A stretch of DNA of 64,000 nt from Amoebophrya sp. A120 (Eukaryota > Sar > Dinophyceae > Syndiniales > Amoebophryaceae): NCBI GenBank assembly GCA_905178155.1, contig CAJINV010000002.1, forward strand, positions 10,828,634 through 10,892,633. Direction: 5' to 3'. Shown piece by piece: positions 11,360 through 23,478 of the stretch. Each line of letters opens with the position of its first letter. Positions within the stretch are counted from its first letter, which is position 1. A program made the position numbers and the translations under genes. The notes beneath the pieces were generated by a model. That model saw nothing but the letters and a program-made list of their open reading frames with translations. It had not been told where the DNA came from and searched no databases.

Positions 11360-12326
11360 TCCTGATGATGTAGTGCCGATTGTACTGGAAGAACGACACA
11401 CAATATTGCACTTCTGACGACAAAGCGAAAGCAAAGCGACATTTTGTGTGTGTTACATTTTCTCGCAGACAGGACAAGACCGGACAAATAGCCGTCTTTA
11501 CATCGAGATGCCTCGCGAAGGTGCACTCTGATTGTTCCTTTAGTTTTTTTTTCCAGAAAAACCAATCGAGAACTGGTGACGAGATTGAGCGTCTTTGCGT
11601 TCTTGAAGTGCCCAAGTTTTTTCCGTAAGATGTTACCAGCAAAGCTGCATAAAAATTGGAGCAGCATTGAGCGAGCGTAGACAGCGAAGAGCTGGCGACT
11701 CCTTTGCCTTTTGTTGCCGTTTCCAAGTACTTTCGTTTCATGCTATCGGTGTTTTTTTCCTCATCTTCATTCCCTCTTCGTGTGCGGACGATCTGGCAAT
11801 GCCACCGAGATTCAGAGCGGGATTGTGATGTGATCCAGTGTGAAAAGAATTGCCGTGAGATTTGATTAATCAACACCGATCTCGCCAGGGTCATTCTATT
11901 GCAGACCAACCTGTACACTACACTGTGTGTCGTTCCCTGTTACATTTTCTGTCTTGCTCTTGCTCCGTGGGTGTAGTTACATCCCTTCGCTAGGGGCACG
12001 CTTTCGTGTCTCCGACGTAGCGCGGCGTAGTTACAGTGTAGTTTACCTTCACTTACAGACACGACAAAGACTTTTTCAGATTTACGAAGAAAAAAGCATT
12101 TATTTGTGATACTTTTACTTACTATTACCATCGATTTTCTGACTCGCACCAATAGGATCGAGGCGAACTCCTGGCTCCATTATGTACCACTAGTGGGACC
12201 GCGGCTGCAAAAAGGCATATCTTTTTGGTCCTCGCGGCGAGTGTGCTTTCGCGTTGTTGTCTTGTCAACGCCCAGATACGCATTACCCAAAACCGAAAAA
12301 AAACTTGACGGCTCAAAAAGATCAAG
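11360..12326. other. Intergenic stretch, no gene seen
   Basis: 3' flank of the F-box gene and 5' flank of the RRM gene. Pyrimidine-rich and T-rich runs are present. No exon with matching splice phases was found on either strand. Confidence 0.5.
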
Positions 12327-15300
12327 ATGGCCCTTCCCCCGGAGGCTCTGTTTCCGGTTTTTGACGACCGCGCAGAGAGTGCCGAAGATCGATTTGTTAT
12401 GCTGCATTACCTGGTGGATTCCAGTGTACGCCTGCGCCGACCACCAGTGGATGAGAACGGCCGTCTTATGCACGTGACATGAAATTGGCCGGAGCCCGCA
12501 GAAAGAATGATCTCTCAGTTCAGTTATGATAGCGTAGGCGAGGACGAAGACATCAGTAGTGGGTAGTCAGAAGCTTTGCCTCGTCTCCAAAAGGCAGCAA
12601 CTCTAATTTGTGCTGTGGCTGCGACGGTCAATCTCAATTTTCGTTCCATACGACTGGCGTACTACTGCTTTTCTTCCCATGGACTTAGTCCTCCCGAAAC
12701 GTCACACGCATTTGGCCTAATTGATTTTCGTAAATTGTTATACTTCTTCGTTCTTCGAAATGAAGACCGGTTTCTCTTGCTCTTCCACAGTTTCTCTTTC
12801 GGCAAAAATCAAAGGTACTGGGGCACCAGAAACCCGAATTGTGCGAGCGGTGTGTTTGCCCTGACCGACGAAGAGGTTGCGTTTCATCCGGCAAATTACA
12901 AAACCACGCTCGCTCCTTCCGCCAGCACTGCTGCTGGCAAGGCGAAGAAAAAAGGGAAGGCAGCAGCGAAGGAGGCATCAACTACCTGCGACCTGAAAAA
13001 GAGTCCCTACGCGACTTGCGAGGAAGATCTCAGGACCGAGGCGGCAAAGCGTAATTCTGATTCATGGGGTTGATCTTGAGACGTGTTTTGCTTTGCAAGA
13101 TATTACTTTTGTTGTGACGTCAGTTTGCAGCCTGTTTTCCTCGTAAGCCTTTCGATACAAAAATGAAAAATAATATCAGGTTACAGCTACCGCGACGAAT
13201 GGGATCTGCTGCAAGACAAGTACCGAAGCGAAAATAAAGCGAAACTCGAAAATGCCAGCAGTGACAAACCGCGACGAGAGAAGAAAGCACAGAAAAATCG
13301 TGCGGCAGAAGCGCAAAAAGCATCGGGATCAAAAGCTGGTGCTGGTGCCGCATCGATGAAGCAAGTCGAGGAAGATGCCACCACAGGACCTTCTGACACC
13401 AGCAACCAACACGACGAGGACCAAACAAGCGAAAAAGATGAGCTCGTGGAGAAAGAAAAAAAGACCTGTGACGACCACCAGCGAAAGAAAACGTCAACTT
13501 CCGGAAAACCGCAGACGTCGGGCAAGGAATGCAGGAAAGACGAAGCTGGTGCATCAACTCCAGAGTCCGAAAACCCGGTCGCGGAAAAGAACGCAAGCTC
13601 GTCCCCGAAAGCAGCGGAACAAGAAAAGAAGTTGTTTGGAACGGTCACGGTGCAGTACGCACCACCCTGGCAGCAGCAGGCCGGGGTCGTGAGTGCTAGT
13701 GCAAAAACTTTTGTTCCTGGGCTGGGTTCTTCTGTGGTGCAAAGCGTAGTTTCCGGCCCCAGTGCAGCAGTCCTCGGCAGCCAGTTGTCCGAAACAGATT
13801 GGCCTGGGGAGCAGCAACAAATGTCTGACCCGAGTGTCACGGGTCCGGTGGTGAGTCGGTTTTCTTCCTCCGCGGCCTGCTTCGTTCCGCAGCAGCAACA
13901 ACAGCAGCAGCAAGCGCTCGTTTTCAACAACATGCTCGCCTGCAATCCAGCGTTGCAGCAACAGTTGGTACTCCCATCGGCAAATCATACCACCGAGAGT
14001 GGTGCGGTTCTTGATCAAAGTGCGTCCTCTCACCTGTCAGCAGGGATGAGCAGTCCGCAGGAGGCGGTCGGAGAAGCAAATGTAGGGCAATCGGATGCGC
14101 AGCAACAGCTTATAGTTGGTGAGGCGCCACATAATTCGTGTGTGACAACTACAAGCATGAACGAAGCCGGCGGGTGCATGTCGACCAACCAAGTGCAGGA
14201 ACCGGAGCCGGACACTGGTGACATGACGCTTGTGCCTCTAGACGAGGAGGCCGTGCCGCTCTGCGACTTTTACGGTAAAGCCATCACATCGAGCGACCTC
14301 TACCAGCTGCCCAACCGGAAGATCGTGGCCCGCTGCGGGGCGGACGGCGTGTTTTACCACATAAACGAGGTTATCATGCATTCGAAGAAAGTGCAGGCCC
14401 AGCAGCAACAGCAGGCGGCGTTGGCGGGCGGGATCAAGAACGCCGCCGCGTCGACGGCGTCTAGTTCAAATGGACACAACCAACAAATGCAGCAGACACA
14501 GGGCAGTTCTCTCTGGGCGCCACCACCGGGCGCCGACAATGGGGCAAGTGGCAAGCAGGCGATCCGTGTGAAACGGTTCAACGCTCCGCAAGCGGATCAC
14601 CAAGACAGTGGCAATCATGGCGGCAGCTCAGCCTGGGCTGCTTCTTCGTCTTCTGCATACAAGGGCGCGAAGGGTAGTGGTAGTAGCAGAGCTAACAGCA
14701 GTGCTGCTGAAGACCACCAGTTCTACAGCAATAACGGATTATCGGCGAAGACTGCGAAAGGTTTCCAAAACGGCACTAATTCGAACAAGGAGGTGCGTCC
14801 CGCTGGCGAAGAAAGCGAGAACAGCAGCAATTCCTCCGGAAATGCAGTGCACGGTGACAAAAATGCGAACTCTTCAAACGCCGCGATCAAGGGGGCAGGC
14901 ATCAAAGGCTCGTCGTCGTACGCCGGGTCTTACAACCATTATCCCGGTGTCAAAGGCATGCAGAACTTCGGCACTGTCGGCGGATTCTACAAAGGCGGGC
15001 CGAAAGGAGGCAAGGGAAAGGGGAAAGGAAAAGGAAAATACGGCGGTTACTATTCCTATAACCAGTACAGTTACGGACTTTATCATCCGAGCGCTTCTGC
15101 GACGTCGGGCAATTGGCGAGACGGTTTTCATCGCCTCAGGAGCGATTCCAAGGAGAGGGAGCAAGCAGCCGCTGCTGAAGGCGAGGAGCTACGATCAGAA
15201 AAACTCCCAGCAGAACTGTCAAAAGAGGACGAAAATAAAGAAAACGACGGGGACAGTGCGGCGGTCGCAACGTCGAATGTTGTCAACAGAGAAAGCAAGG

Positions 15301-17714
15301 GCAACAGTGCAAGCAAAGGCGGTACCGTCCATTCGCGAGTTTCGACCGCGGGAGCAAAGCCGGCCAAAACTTCGAGAGGAAAAGAAGACACTGTTAAAGA
15401 AGAAGCAGCTAGTACGCGGGAGCGCGCCACCAGCGCTGCTGGTCGAACTTCGTCGACCAACGAGGACTGCGATGTATCGCCCGTTGAGGCAAAAACAGCG
15501 GCTGCCGAGCAGGGAGATGGAAAAACAGGAACCAAGCCGACATTAGCTTTGAAGACTGCCGGCGAGCAGCCGGGGAGTAGCGGTGGTAAGGAAGCATGTG
15601 GAGAGGCGAAAGGCACAAGTGCAACAGTTGCATCCGCTGGTCCCCAGTATGGTTACAGGTCGCACCCCAAGGGAAGTGGCAAGGGAAGCCGGTTTTTCGT
15701 GCCTGTTTCGGGAAGTCACAACCCGAACCGTGCGGAGGAATCTGACAATTGGCGGTCGCGAAGGGAGTCTGAAGATGGTACGAATTTTTTTTGATAGTAT
15801 GTTTGTCAGCGATGCGCAAAGAGGTAGAGGACCTAGTCCAACAATCTGTGTCTATATCCGCAACTAATATTCATCAGTACAACATTCGTGAAGTAGTCTC
15901 TTCTACCTTCAGGTCAAGACCTCCCCTGGGCCGCTCCCGAGTGGACTAGCAAGAAGCGGGCATATTCGAAGGGCGAGGAAACCATCACTGCACGGCCTGA
16001 CCGCGCTCGCGCTGAGACGTGGCACCACACGTTTCAGCAAAGTGGTCCAGCGACGTCTTACAGTGGCACTACCCCAACGAGCTGTCCCTACGGCAGTACA
16101 AACTATGGCCGCCACCCAGTGCAATTCCACTCCGCACCTTCACATGCAGCGTCAGCGTACTCGTGGCAATTCAACATAGGCGCTGAGGCGGTGCCGTCCA
16201 CGCTATACATTAACGGTTTGGACGCGGAACTCACTAGAGACGGCTTCGCCAAAAAGCTGACCGACCTGGGCTATGGGGACATGTACGACTTCCTGTTCCT
16301 GACGAGGAATATGGTATAGCGAGTGTTTATTTTCAGCAAGTGCACACTGTGGCTGTTGCATTAGCATTTCGCCATGAAAAGGAACAAAATGCAAACTTTC
16401 TTTCGTAGACGCGTGTGGACACTGTATTTCGTGCGGGTATTTTTTCTTCCGGACAATCAATATATGCGAAAAGCGAAACCAAAAAGCAAACTTAGAAGAC
16501 TAAAAAAAATTACATCTACTTACCAATCGATCGCTTTACAACAGTTGACGGGCAACATGACTGCTTTTGTGAACTTTCTGACTCCAGCGGCGGCGGACAG
16601 TTTCTGGCACCGTATTGGCGCGGAAAGTAGCGAACCACCCTACGTGACGTACGCCAAAAGACAGGGCCTCTGGACAAATCTGGAGTCTTTCCTTTCGTAC
16701 CGCGAGCATCACGCGCTCCGATCGAGGGAGACGAAAGAAGAGCCCCCCGTCTGGGTATTTTGCGACCTGAATGCGCAACTCGTGAGGCAGATCGAGGTCG
16801 CTTGCGGGGAAAAGTGGGGACAGAAGTGGAAGGACGACCTGCTGATTCGCGACCTGCGGGGGAAAAAAGGTAATTTGGCCTCGAATAAGAGCAGTACAAC
16901 GACAGGGACGGTTGGCACTAGTAGTAGCTGTGTTAAAAATACCACGTCAGCATCATCTAGTAAGCCCAATGTGGTGCCGGCTCCCACGGCTGCTGGAGCA
17001 GGAGCGGCGACATCCTGTTCTACTGTTGCTTCAGCGAAGACAGAGTCGTCCGTCCCGACCCCGCCGCCACCACCTCCTCGGCCCGTTCTGCTGCAGCAAG
17101 AGCGGCAAGAGCCGAAACTAAGAGGAAGGAACGGCAAAACTGGGAAGGAATTATTAAGCAGTAAAGGCGCAACGCCAAAGAGCAATGGGGCTGCGTCGCA
17201 GGACCAGGGGGGAAGTGTAGTGCAATCGAAAATCAATTCGAGCAGTGGTGTTGCTGCTGGCCCTGGCGCGACGGGGACATCACGGAAAAGAGACAACGCG
17301 GCTGTAGCAACCGACGACGCGACGGAGGATCGTGCAAAGAACTCACCATCTTCGTCAGTACCGGCAGCTGGCACAAGTTCAAAGCCGGGTGCGCTGCATG
17401 TTCCGTTCCCTTCGAAGGCGGCTACCTCCTCCGCAGCGACCTGTTGCCCAACAGCGGGAGGCGACGCGGGCTCCCCTGCGGGATCGCCGGCAGAAGAAGC
17501 GTCGGATCACGACACCTGCTCGAGAAAATCGGAAGCAGACGTAGACAACAACGGCACCAGCGTGGTACGCGACAGCTTCCTCCAGATCACACCCCCGGGC
17601 TCTGCAGCTCTGGAAGCGTCCCCGAAAACAAATTCGCCCACCGCGAATAAGGGAAAGAAGAAACCCTCCTGGTACGAACTAACCGAGGGCGACGCCGCGA
17701 CCGCAACCGACTGA
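12327..17714 (+). CDS. Mei2-like RRM RNA-binding protein, polyQ-containing
   Basis: Five exons: 12327-about 12469, 12815-13068, 13180-15777, 15913-16313 and 16545-17714, about 1,521 residues. Introns two to four are GT-AG and in phase. The first intron is uncertain: the in-phase join needs a GC-AG intron (12470-12814), while a GT donor at 12474 is out of phase. The RRM lies at about residues 1094-1180 and is cut by the last intron: STLYINGLDAELTRDGFAKK in exon four, then MTAFVNFLTPAAADSFWHRI and a YAKRQGLW motif in exon five. This matches the Mei2-type C-terminal RRM (plant Mei2-like and fission-yeast Mei2 proteins, which bind RNA in meiosis and differentiation). Elsewhere it is disordered, with a Gln run near 13890, a Gly/Lys stretch near 15000 and a Pro run near 17060. 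Confidence 0.8.
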
Positions 17715-18189
17715 CGAGTTCTGACAAATTATGTATGTCTAAAACGATCAAGTTTCGTTGGGAGTACCAAAAATACATTGAGGATCTCAGGTGGTAACAA
17801 ACCATGAGCATGAAAATCCTTTTTAATCGATTGATTCAAATAACGCAGCACGCGAACCCTCTGGATAACGCGTCTAAATTTATTCCATCAAACTACTAAC
17901 TCGCTCTAACTCTCCCGAAATTCTTCTTTACCGATTTACTAAGTAAGGTTGTGACCTTTTATTTGTAGCAATTGTCGAGAATAAATGCCGAAAAATACCT
18001 ATTGTCCACTTGGTTGGCAATTCTGAAGAGCTGGTATTTTTCTAGAATCCTTTGTGGAGTGGTTGTGTCATGTGTGTCAAAAATTTTACGTTCTGACTGT
18101 TTGTAGATCGCAAATGCGACAAGCGTCGTGCTCGTCACTTCAATTTGATTTGTTTTGTCGAAACGTAAACACTTTAATTTTTTTTTTTG
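17715..18189. other. Convergent 3' intergenic stretch
   Basis: AT-rich sequence between the stop of the plus-strand RRM gene and the stop of the minus-strand gene at 18190. It contains a T9 run at 18180. No exon is seen. This is the only place in the window where two well-supported genes converge. Confidence 0.5.
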
Positions 18190-18942
18190 CTAAGTTGCTT
18201 TGATATTTATTGATTCCCAACCCAACTCATTTGTAGGCGAAAAAGACAGCTCCTGTGATGCGCGCCTGCGAAAATGAGCTTGTTGAACTTGCTTGAGTTG
18301 TTGATTTAGTTTAGTTGGTTGACAATACAGATTCACTTTGTTTGCACGTTCAGTTTCTCCTATTGTTTCCGTCAGTTTCCATGGGGGTACTCTGAGATGA
18401 TGTAACGACATTGCTATGGCTTCTGCGAGTTTCTTTTACGTACCTGTGTCCTTTCGCAGTAGCATTCGGGAGCTGAAATTCTTTTTGAATGGCTCCGCAC
18501 TCGAGAATCGCATACACGTACACCTCCGGTGCTCCGATACTACGGCGACCCCACGTAGAGCTGTCGTCGTTACTTGTGTCCGTATAGAAAATGGTGTCGT
18601 TCATAGGGACCTAAGTATTTTGCATGATGATAGATTCACACGACTGGGATTGATGTAAAAGAAAGAGTCAAAATGCCCAAAGTTTAAGCTTAGAGAAACG
18701 TAAAGTAAGTACCGCTTATTTTCGACATCTATACTGTTTGCCCCCAACAGTCCTTACGACTGCGGTCCGACCATTTTCTTCAATTGGAGCGATTTCTTGA
18801 ATATCGCTCGGCGCAGTACAACTGAATCCTTACCTTGAAAAAAGTTTCGGAAGGTTCTAAGGGAATATTTCTTCACTCGCGGGGAGGTCTGATTGCGAAA
18901 GTATAAGGGCAGGCGACCACCAGCAACACCACGAGTTTTCAT
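18190..18942 (-). CDS. Small unknown minus-strand gene, four exons
   Basis: On the minus strand, exons 18957(or ATG at 18942)-18834, 18777-18758, 18610-18444 and 18265-18190 join in one frame through GT-AG introns, ending in TAG. From the ATG at 18942 the product is 123 residues. The last junction is the best: the donor after CACAG is GTACGT, and the acceptor after TTTTCGCAG resumes with G in phase two. The 20-base second exon is tentative. The protein has a basic N-terminal third and a middle with ordered strands (EVYVYAILECGAIQKEFQL); no family is recognised. More exons may lie upstream, to about 19.6 kb. It is the only persuasive gene on this strand. Confidence 0.5.
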
Positions 18943-18997
18943 TATCCTTATTCTCCTCTACTCGTTGCGCTCGCGTACGCGTATCAACTAAATTTAC

Positions 18998-19592
18998 CTC
19001 AGTGCCACACACGACTATCTGTAAGTACAAAAGTATCTGCGAAGGAAGTGCAGACCACGGTTTTGATTCTCTGTGTAGAAGAAATAAACGAGCAGCGGCA
19101 GCTCTTTTGCAGCAGCTGCTGCGGTGTATTGATAGTCTTATGTCAATGTGCCGAAGGAGGACGGTAGGCAGGGTACAACTAGACTCTAATCGCGATGTTT
19201 CCGCAAGAAAAGGAAAAGTCTGGGGGATTCTCATGAATTTATCTTCATAAGACAGAATGAATATTTTTACGATGAGAGAAGAGCATACCGGCTATAGTAG
19301 AGGCGGGCTGGAAGGTTCTTGCGTCAAGTGAATCGAATGAATCGAAGACTTTCATGGGTATAAAAGCCAACACCAGGAGAGGCATTGCCATGTCTCTGCC
19401 ATAGGGTGCATCTGAAGCTTCGCGCTCGGAGCTTCGTCTGTTCCGCTTCCTTTTCGTTTTCTTGTCATAACTAGATTTCTGGTCATCTTCCCTGTATTCG
19501 CCCCTTCCTGCAATAGCATGGGTTTCACAAGTAGAAGTACCATCGGAACTGACGTCAAGGATTATATCGCAACACCGGAAAAAAAGATACAT
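18998..19592 (-). other. Possible upstream exons of the minus-strand gene
   Basis: Two minus-strand stretches look exon-like. One ends at a GAG|GTAAAT donor at 18998/18997. The other (19556-19264) lies between an AG|G acceptor and a GCCG|GTATGC donor, and encodes a Lys/Arg-rich segment. Their frames could not be joined to each other with confidence, so they are recorded only as candidates. Confidence 0.25.
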
Positions 19593-19702
19593 AAAGTATC
19601 GCTATTCAAAACTCAGCAGGACTGCTTCTGAGTGTCACTATGAGTACTACTAAAACCAGATACTGAAAATTTTAGTCAATTGCATGGACAAAACACGACA
19701 GC

Positions 19703-20206
19703 ATGGCAGTGCTCGCGGATGGTCCAGTTTCAACATCACTGCTACCCCGCTCACCTGCAACGGATCCGGTTGATCTTGGCTCGGAGTTGCGCCACTTAGA
19801 GATGTCACACCTCGCGTCTAGGCGAATGACAGGAAGTGCTGTCGACAGTGGACGTTTTTCCTCGCTGGATTCGAGGCCTGCCGATCCGCGGCGAGATACA
19901 CGCATCGTGCGGATCAGAGCAGGAGCAGAACCATCGGCAACTGCATCGGCATCGCTCACCGGCGGTCGTGGCAACGCGGTGCTGATGCAGCGCGTTGCGC
20001 AAGAGGAGCGGGAATGGAGTTTCCGCCTCGGGGCGTCCTGTGTGGACGACTTCGCCAGCTATGCCTTTCGAAAAGTGTTTGCATTTTGGAACCGTTTGTC
20101 TCAAAAAGTGTTTACGCATAGATCATTCTCCTGGCCGCGAAGAAGTGCTGGGGAGGGCGGGGATGGCGGAACCAATAAGTATCGCCCTTCCAACATCAAA
20201 AGATAG
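19703..20206 (+). CDS. Small hypothetical protein, 167 residues
   Basis: An open frame from an ATG in good context (ACAGCATGG) to TAG. The first 95 residues are Ser/Arg/Asp-rich and probably disordered. The end has a helical, aromatic segment (DDFASYAFRKVFAFWNR). No domain is recognised. It is oriented away from the minus-strand gene at 18.2-19.0 kb, so the two may share a divergent promoter region. A minus-strand ORF overlaps its first half, and either could be the real one. Confidence 0.4.
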   Translation: MAVLADGPVSTSLLPRSPATDPVDLGSELRHLEMSHLASRRMTGSAVDSGRFSSLDSRPADPRRDTRIVRIRAGAEPSATASASLTGGRGNAVLMQRVAQEEREWSFRLGASCVDDFASYAFRKVFAFWNRLSQKVFTHRSFSWPRRSAGEGGDGGTNKYRPSNIKR

Positions 20207-20684
20207 AAAGAACTTCATCTAGCTGCACCCAGACCAAAGCTTTGAGGATCTTCTCAGAAATGTTGATTCAGGACTTTGATTGACAGCTCAGTCACTAAAG
20301 GCCACGTGATCTTGTCAGAGTATGTTCCCGATATAGTAGCAATAGGACCTAGTCAGAGGACACCTAGCTCCACAAGAAACACGCACCTGGGTGGATCGCC
20401 ATTAATTATTGTGCAGGTCGACAACGTTCCTCTACGCCGCTTAGCGTACTATTGCCGCTTTCACTATGTCACTCTTGCAGTACTACTTAGTACTCGTTTC
20501 TGATTTTGTTCTGAAACTAACTAACTTTCCTTTCTCACCACCTGCTCCTGCGCTTGGTCATACCTGCAGCTGTCTTTTCCACCGAGAGGAATAAGCCGAA
20601 GTACAGCCTCAGGGAGGAATAGCAATACTGATTTAGTGAAAAGATAGATACTTCTGCACACTAGAGACGCAAAATAAAGCCAAC
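20207..20684. other. Intergenic stretch, no gene seen
   Basis: 5' flank of the XRN-type gene. No exon with matching splice signals is seen. Confidence 0.5.
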
Positions 20685-22625
20685 ATGGGCGTTCCAGGGC
20701 TGTTGCAGTTCCTGCGGGAGAACATAAATTTCAAGTACGCTTTTTCAGAGGGCAAGAAGCCAAAGGAAGTCGGTACGGACTGGGATGCGATCTATGTTGA
20801 TTTCAACGCGTATGCTCATGTGGTGCTGGACAAGACTACGAATCCCACGTGCGAAAAACTGTGCGCAGAAATCGGCGCGTATTTGGAGAAATTGCTACAA
20901 AACTGCATTGGTGCACCAGCTTCGGATGATCCAGCCGCATTGCCGGCAACAAGGAAATGTCTTGTCTACCTGGCCTTTGATGGGGTCCCGTGTAAAGCCA
21001 AGATGCTTGCCCAGCGAAGCCGTTCCCGAAAGGAGGAGGACAAGTGGAAAAACGCGATCAAGCCCGGTACTGAGCTGATGCAGAAACTGGCAGAGTATCT
21101 GAAAAGTGATTGGCGACCGAAGCTCGGTAAGCAGGTGGAGATCCAGGTAAGTGGAACGGATGAGGCCGGCGAGGGAGAGGACAAAATTTTTCAAGATTTG
21201 CGCCGCCGCAGAGTTCAGCGCGCAAAGCTACAGCTTCGTCAGGGAGCAGAAAGCACTGCGGTCGTGGAGCGCTTTCGTGCGTGCGTGATTGGATACGACT
21301 CTGACTTGGTTTTATTGACCATCGGCGCTTGCATCGGAGATATCATTCCCAGTGACCACCTGGCAGAAGTACCAGACTCTGCATCACGGTTGCCAGAGGA
21401 CGATTTGTGGATGTGGTATTCAGCATCCGGTTCCGGAACCGGTGCCGGGCCGTGCCTGTTTAGCCAATCTAATTTTTTCGAACGCTTGCGAAAAATCCTC
21501 GGCTACGATGGAGCACACTATTCGCCACACCTCCAGAGGGAGCTTGACGCTTTTATTGCCACGGACCTGTTGGCGTTGTCGCTGTTGTGCGGAAACGATG
21601 TGCTGCCCGGATTTCCAGTGGACATCGCGAAGCTCTTCGAGCATTATTTGGAGCGCACGCGCAGAATCCTGCGCAGTGCGCAACAAAGCGGAAGTGGTGA
21701 GAAAGACATTCTGGTTGAGTTCGAGAGCGAAGGACGCGTTGTGACGGACCGACCGAGGCCAGATTCCGAGACTGATCAGGTCTTCCGCCTCGTTGCGATT
21801 CCTTCCAACGGTGTGCTGCTCGAGTTGCTCGAGGGGGCGATCTCTTGGAACCTCTGCGACTGGCTCCAGGCGACAAGCGTTTCGGACCTTCTGACGTCGC
21901 TCGCACGTGGTGGCGAAGAAGAAGAACAGGATGAAGATGAGGCGATTCACCGAAAAACTGATTTGGTTGACCGGCTCAAACGCACCCAGGGCGAAATTTG
22001 TTGCGCCGTACCTGCTGCGGATATTGAAGTATTTGGCGTCCACTACCTGCGCGCATATCTCTGGCAGGTCGAGGTCTTGATTAACTCGGGAAGACCGGAG
22101 ATAGCTGACGTAAATGATGTTGGATTCGCCAAGACCGAAAGTTTGATCGATGCAGAGAGCTTCATTGACTTTCTCGGCTTTTTCCTCCAGCAAGCGCAGG
22201 ACAGGGTTCTCCCATTCAAGGGGCCAGAATACTCGAAGGCGAATGCCATTCACGACCTGCATCCGCTCACGTGCTGCGTAATGGCTTTGCCGTATGAAAA
22301 AGTGAGTCAAGTAGTTTCCCCTCGAACCTGGGATCGCATCGCGAAGATCATTCCGCATGTCGGCTCGGTGAAACGCACAGAGGACCAAAATTTCACGGAG
22401 GCCGGGTTGCAGGCCGCGCTCAAACGGTTCAACTTTCTCCGGTACGGCAGCGGCTTGAGCGCCACAAACTTTGACTCCCGGATTGGAGAGCTGTTGACAG
22501 CGCGGGATGAGTATCGCCGGCTGCGCAGTGACTACTCCAAGAACGTTGGAGAAGCAGAGCGACGCAAGCTGATGGCCATCGACCTGAACGGTCTGAATAA
22601 CGACATCGTGGCGGCTTTGAAGTAG
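20685..22625 (+). CDS. XRN-family 5'-3' exoribonuclease, short form
   Basis: A single exon of 646 residues starting at ATG in context CCAACATGG. The N-terminus MGVPGLLQFLREN is the XRN signature. Other catalytic blocks follow in the expected order: VDFNAYAH near residue 45, AFDGVPCKAKMLAQR near 97 (the basic pocket that reads the 5' phosphate), GEGEDKI near 165 (usually GEGEHKI), YDSDLVLL near 204, and LLCGNDVLPGFP near 301. These are the acidic metal-binding positions. XRN enzymes degrade 5'-monophosphorylated RNA in the cytoplasm (Xrn1) or nucleus (Rat1/Xrn2). At 646 residues it is much shorter than either and lacks a long C-terminus, so the subclass cannot be assigned. The His-to-Asp change in GEGEHKI is notable. 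Confidence 0.88.
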   Translation: MGVPGLLQFLRENINFKYAFSEGKKPKEVGTDWDAIYVDFNAYAHVVLDKTTNPTCEKLCAEIGAYLEKLLQNCIGAPASDDPAALPATRKCLVYLAFDGVPCKAKMLAQRSRSRKEEDKWKNAIKPGTELMQKLAEYLKSDWRPKLGKQVEIQVSGTDEAGEGEDKIFQDLRRRRVQRAKLQLRQGAESTAVVERFRACVIGYDSDLVLLTIGACIGDIIPSDHLAEVPDSASRLPEDDLWMWYSASGSGTGAGPCLFSQSNFFERLRKILGYDGAHYSPHLQRELDAFIATDLLALSLLCGNDVLPGFPVDIAKLFEHYLERTRRILRSAQQSGSGEKDILVEFESEGRVVTDRPRPDSETDQVFRLVAIPSNGVLLELLEGAISWNLCDWLQATSVSDLLTSLARGGEEEEQDEDEAIHRKTDLVDRLKRTQGEICCAVPAADIEVFGVHYLRAYLWQVEVLINSGRPEIADVNDVGFAKTESLIDAESFIDFLGFFLQQAQDRVLPFKGPEYSKANAIHDLHPLTCCVMALPYEKVSQVVSPRTWDRIAKIIPHVGSVKRTEDQNFTEAGLQAALKRFNFLRYGSGLSATNFDSRIGELLTARDEYRRLRSDYSKNVGEAERRKLMAIDLNGLNNDIVAALK

Positions 22626-23478
22626 CACGTTCATATTGTAAGGTTGTCTCAACAACTACAACGCAGATGATCCGAAGATATACTTCGCAATGTCCGTTTT
22701 GTGGAAGACTTCGAGCGGGCTCATCCTCATACATTACACATTCCAATGGTATTTCGCAATCCCTCATTCCCAAGTATATCGATGTATGATTTCAGGATTG
22801 ATGTTGACCTACTATCCCCGGCTCGTCGTCTTCGCCATCGATCCCAATTTCTAAAGTTCCACTGTGATAAGAACCTCCAGATAAAAACAGAAAGCCTCAT
22901 GGTGCACTGAGCAACCGGCTCTGCATGAAAATCGAACCTTTTTCACTGGGCTGGCTTAAGTGACGCAAAAAAAGTATTAATTTCTTTGTTCCCGCTTACG
23001 TTCAAATTCCAAAAAAAAGGTTGTCAGCTGAATTCAGAGGAAAATGATCCATAAGAGATCATCGCCAAGACCTAGTTGTCCAAGCGGAAAGAGAATAAAA
23101 GAGGAAATGGAAATGCAGTCGTTTTTTTCAGGTTCACTGAACCAGTTCTCGTTTTTCCATAACGAAGGTTGGTACCAAAATCAATCTACATCACAAACCA
23201 TATCCATTGAACCCACTTGCTTCAGGAACATACACATGTGACTTTTTCTTGACCATGCCTAATTTTGTCACTGCTCCGGTGATGTGCCGTGTTGACGACA
23301 TTTTTCAAGCATCATATTCATTAGCCCCATGCCCATCCATTTTCATTAACTCCATCCAATTTGTCTACGCTGCGGAGCTGTGCCACGCATGCAAGAGCAG
23401 TGCTTTGATACTCAAATAGACAAACCCCCTTTATTCCTTCTTCTACCTGTTGTAGCGAGGTAATTACAACGTCACGCC
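22626..23478. other. Intergenic stretch, no gene seen
   Basis: AT-richer sequence between the exonuclease and WW/KH genes. Short ORFs lack splice or start support. Confidence 0.5.
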
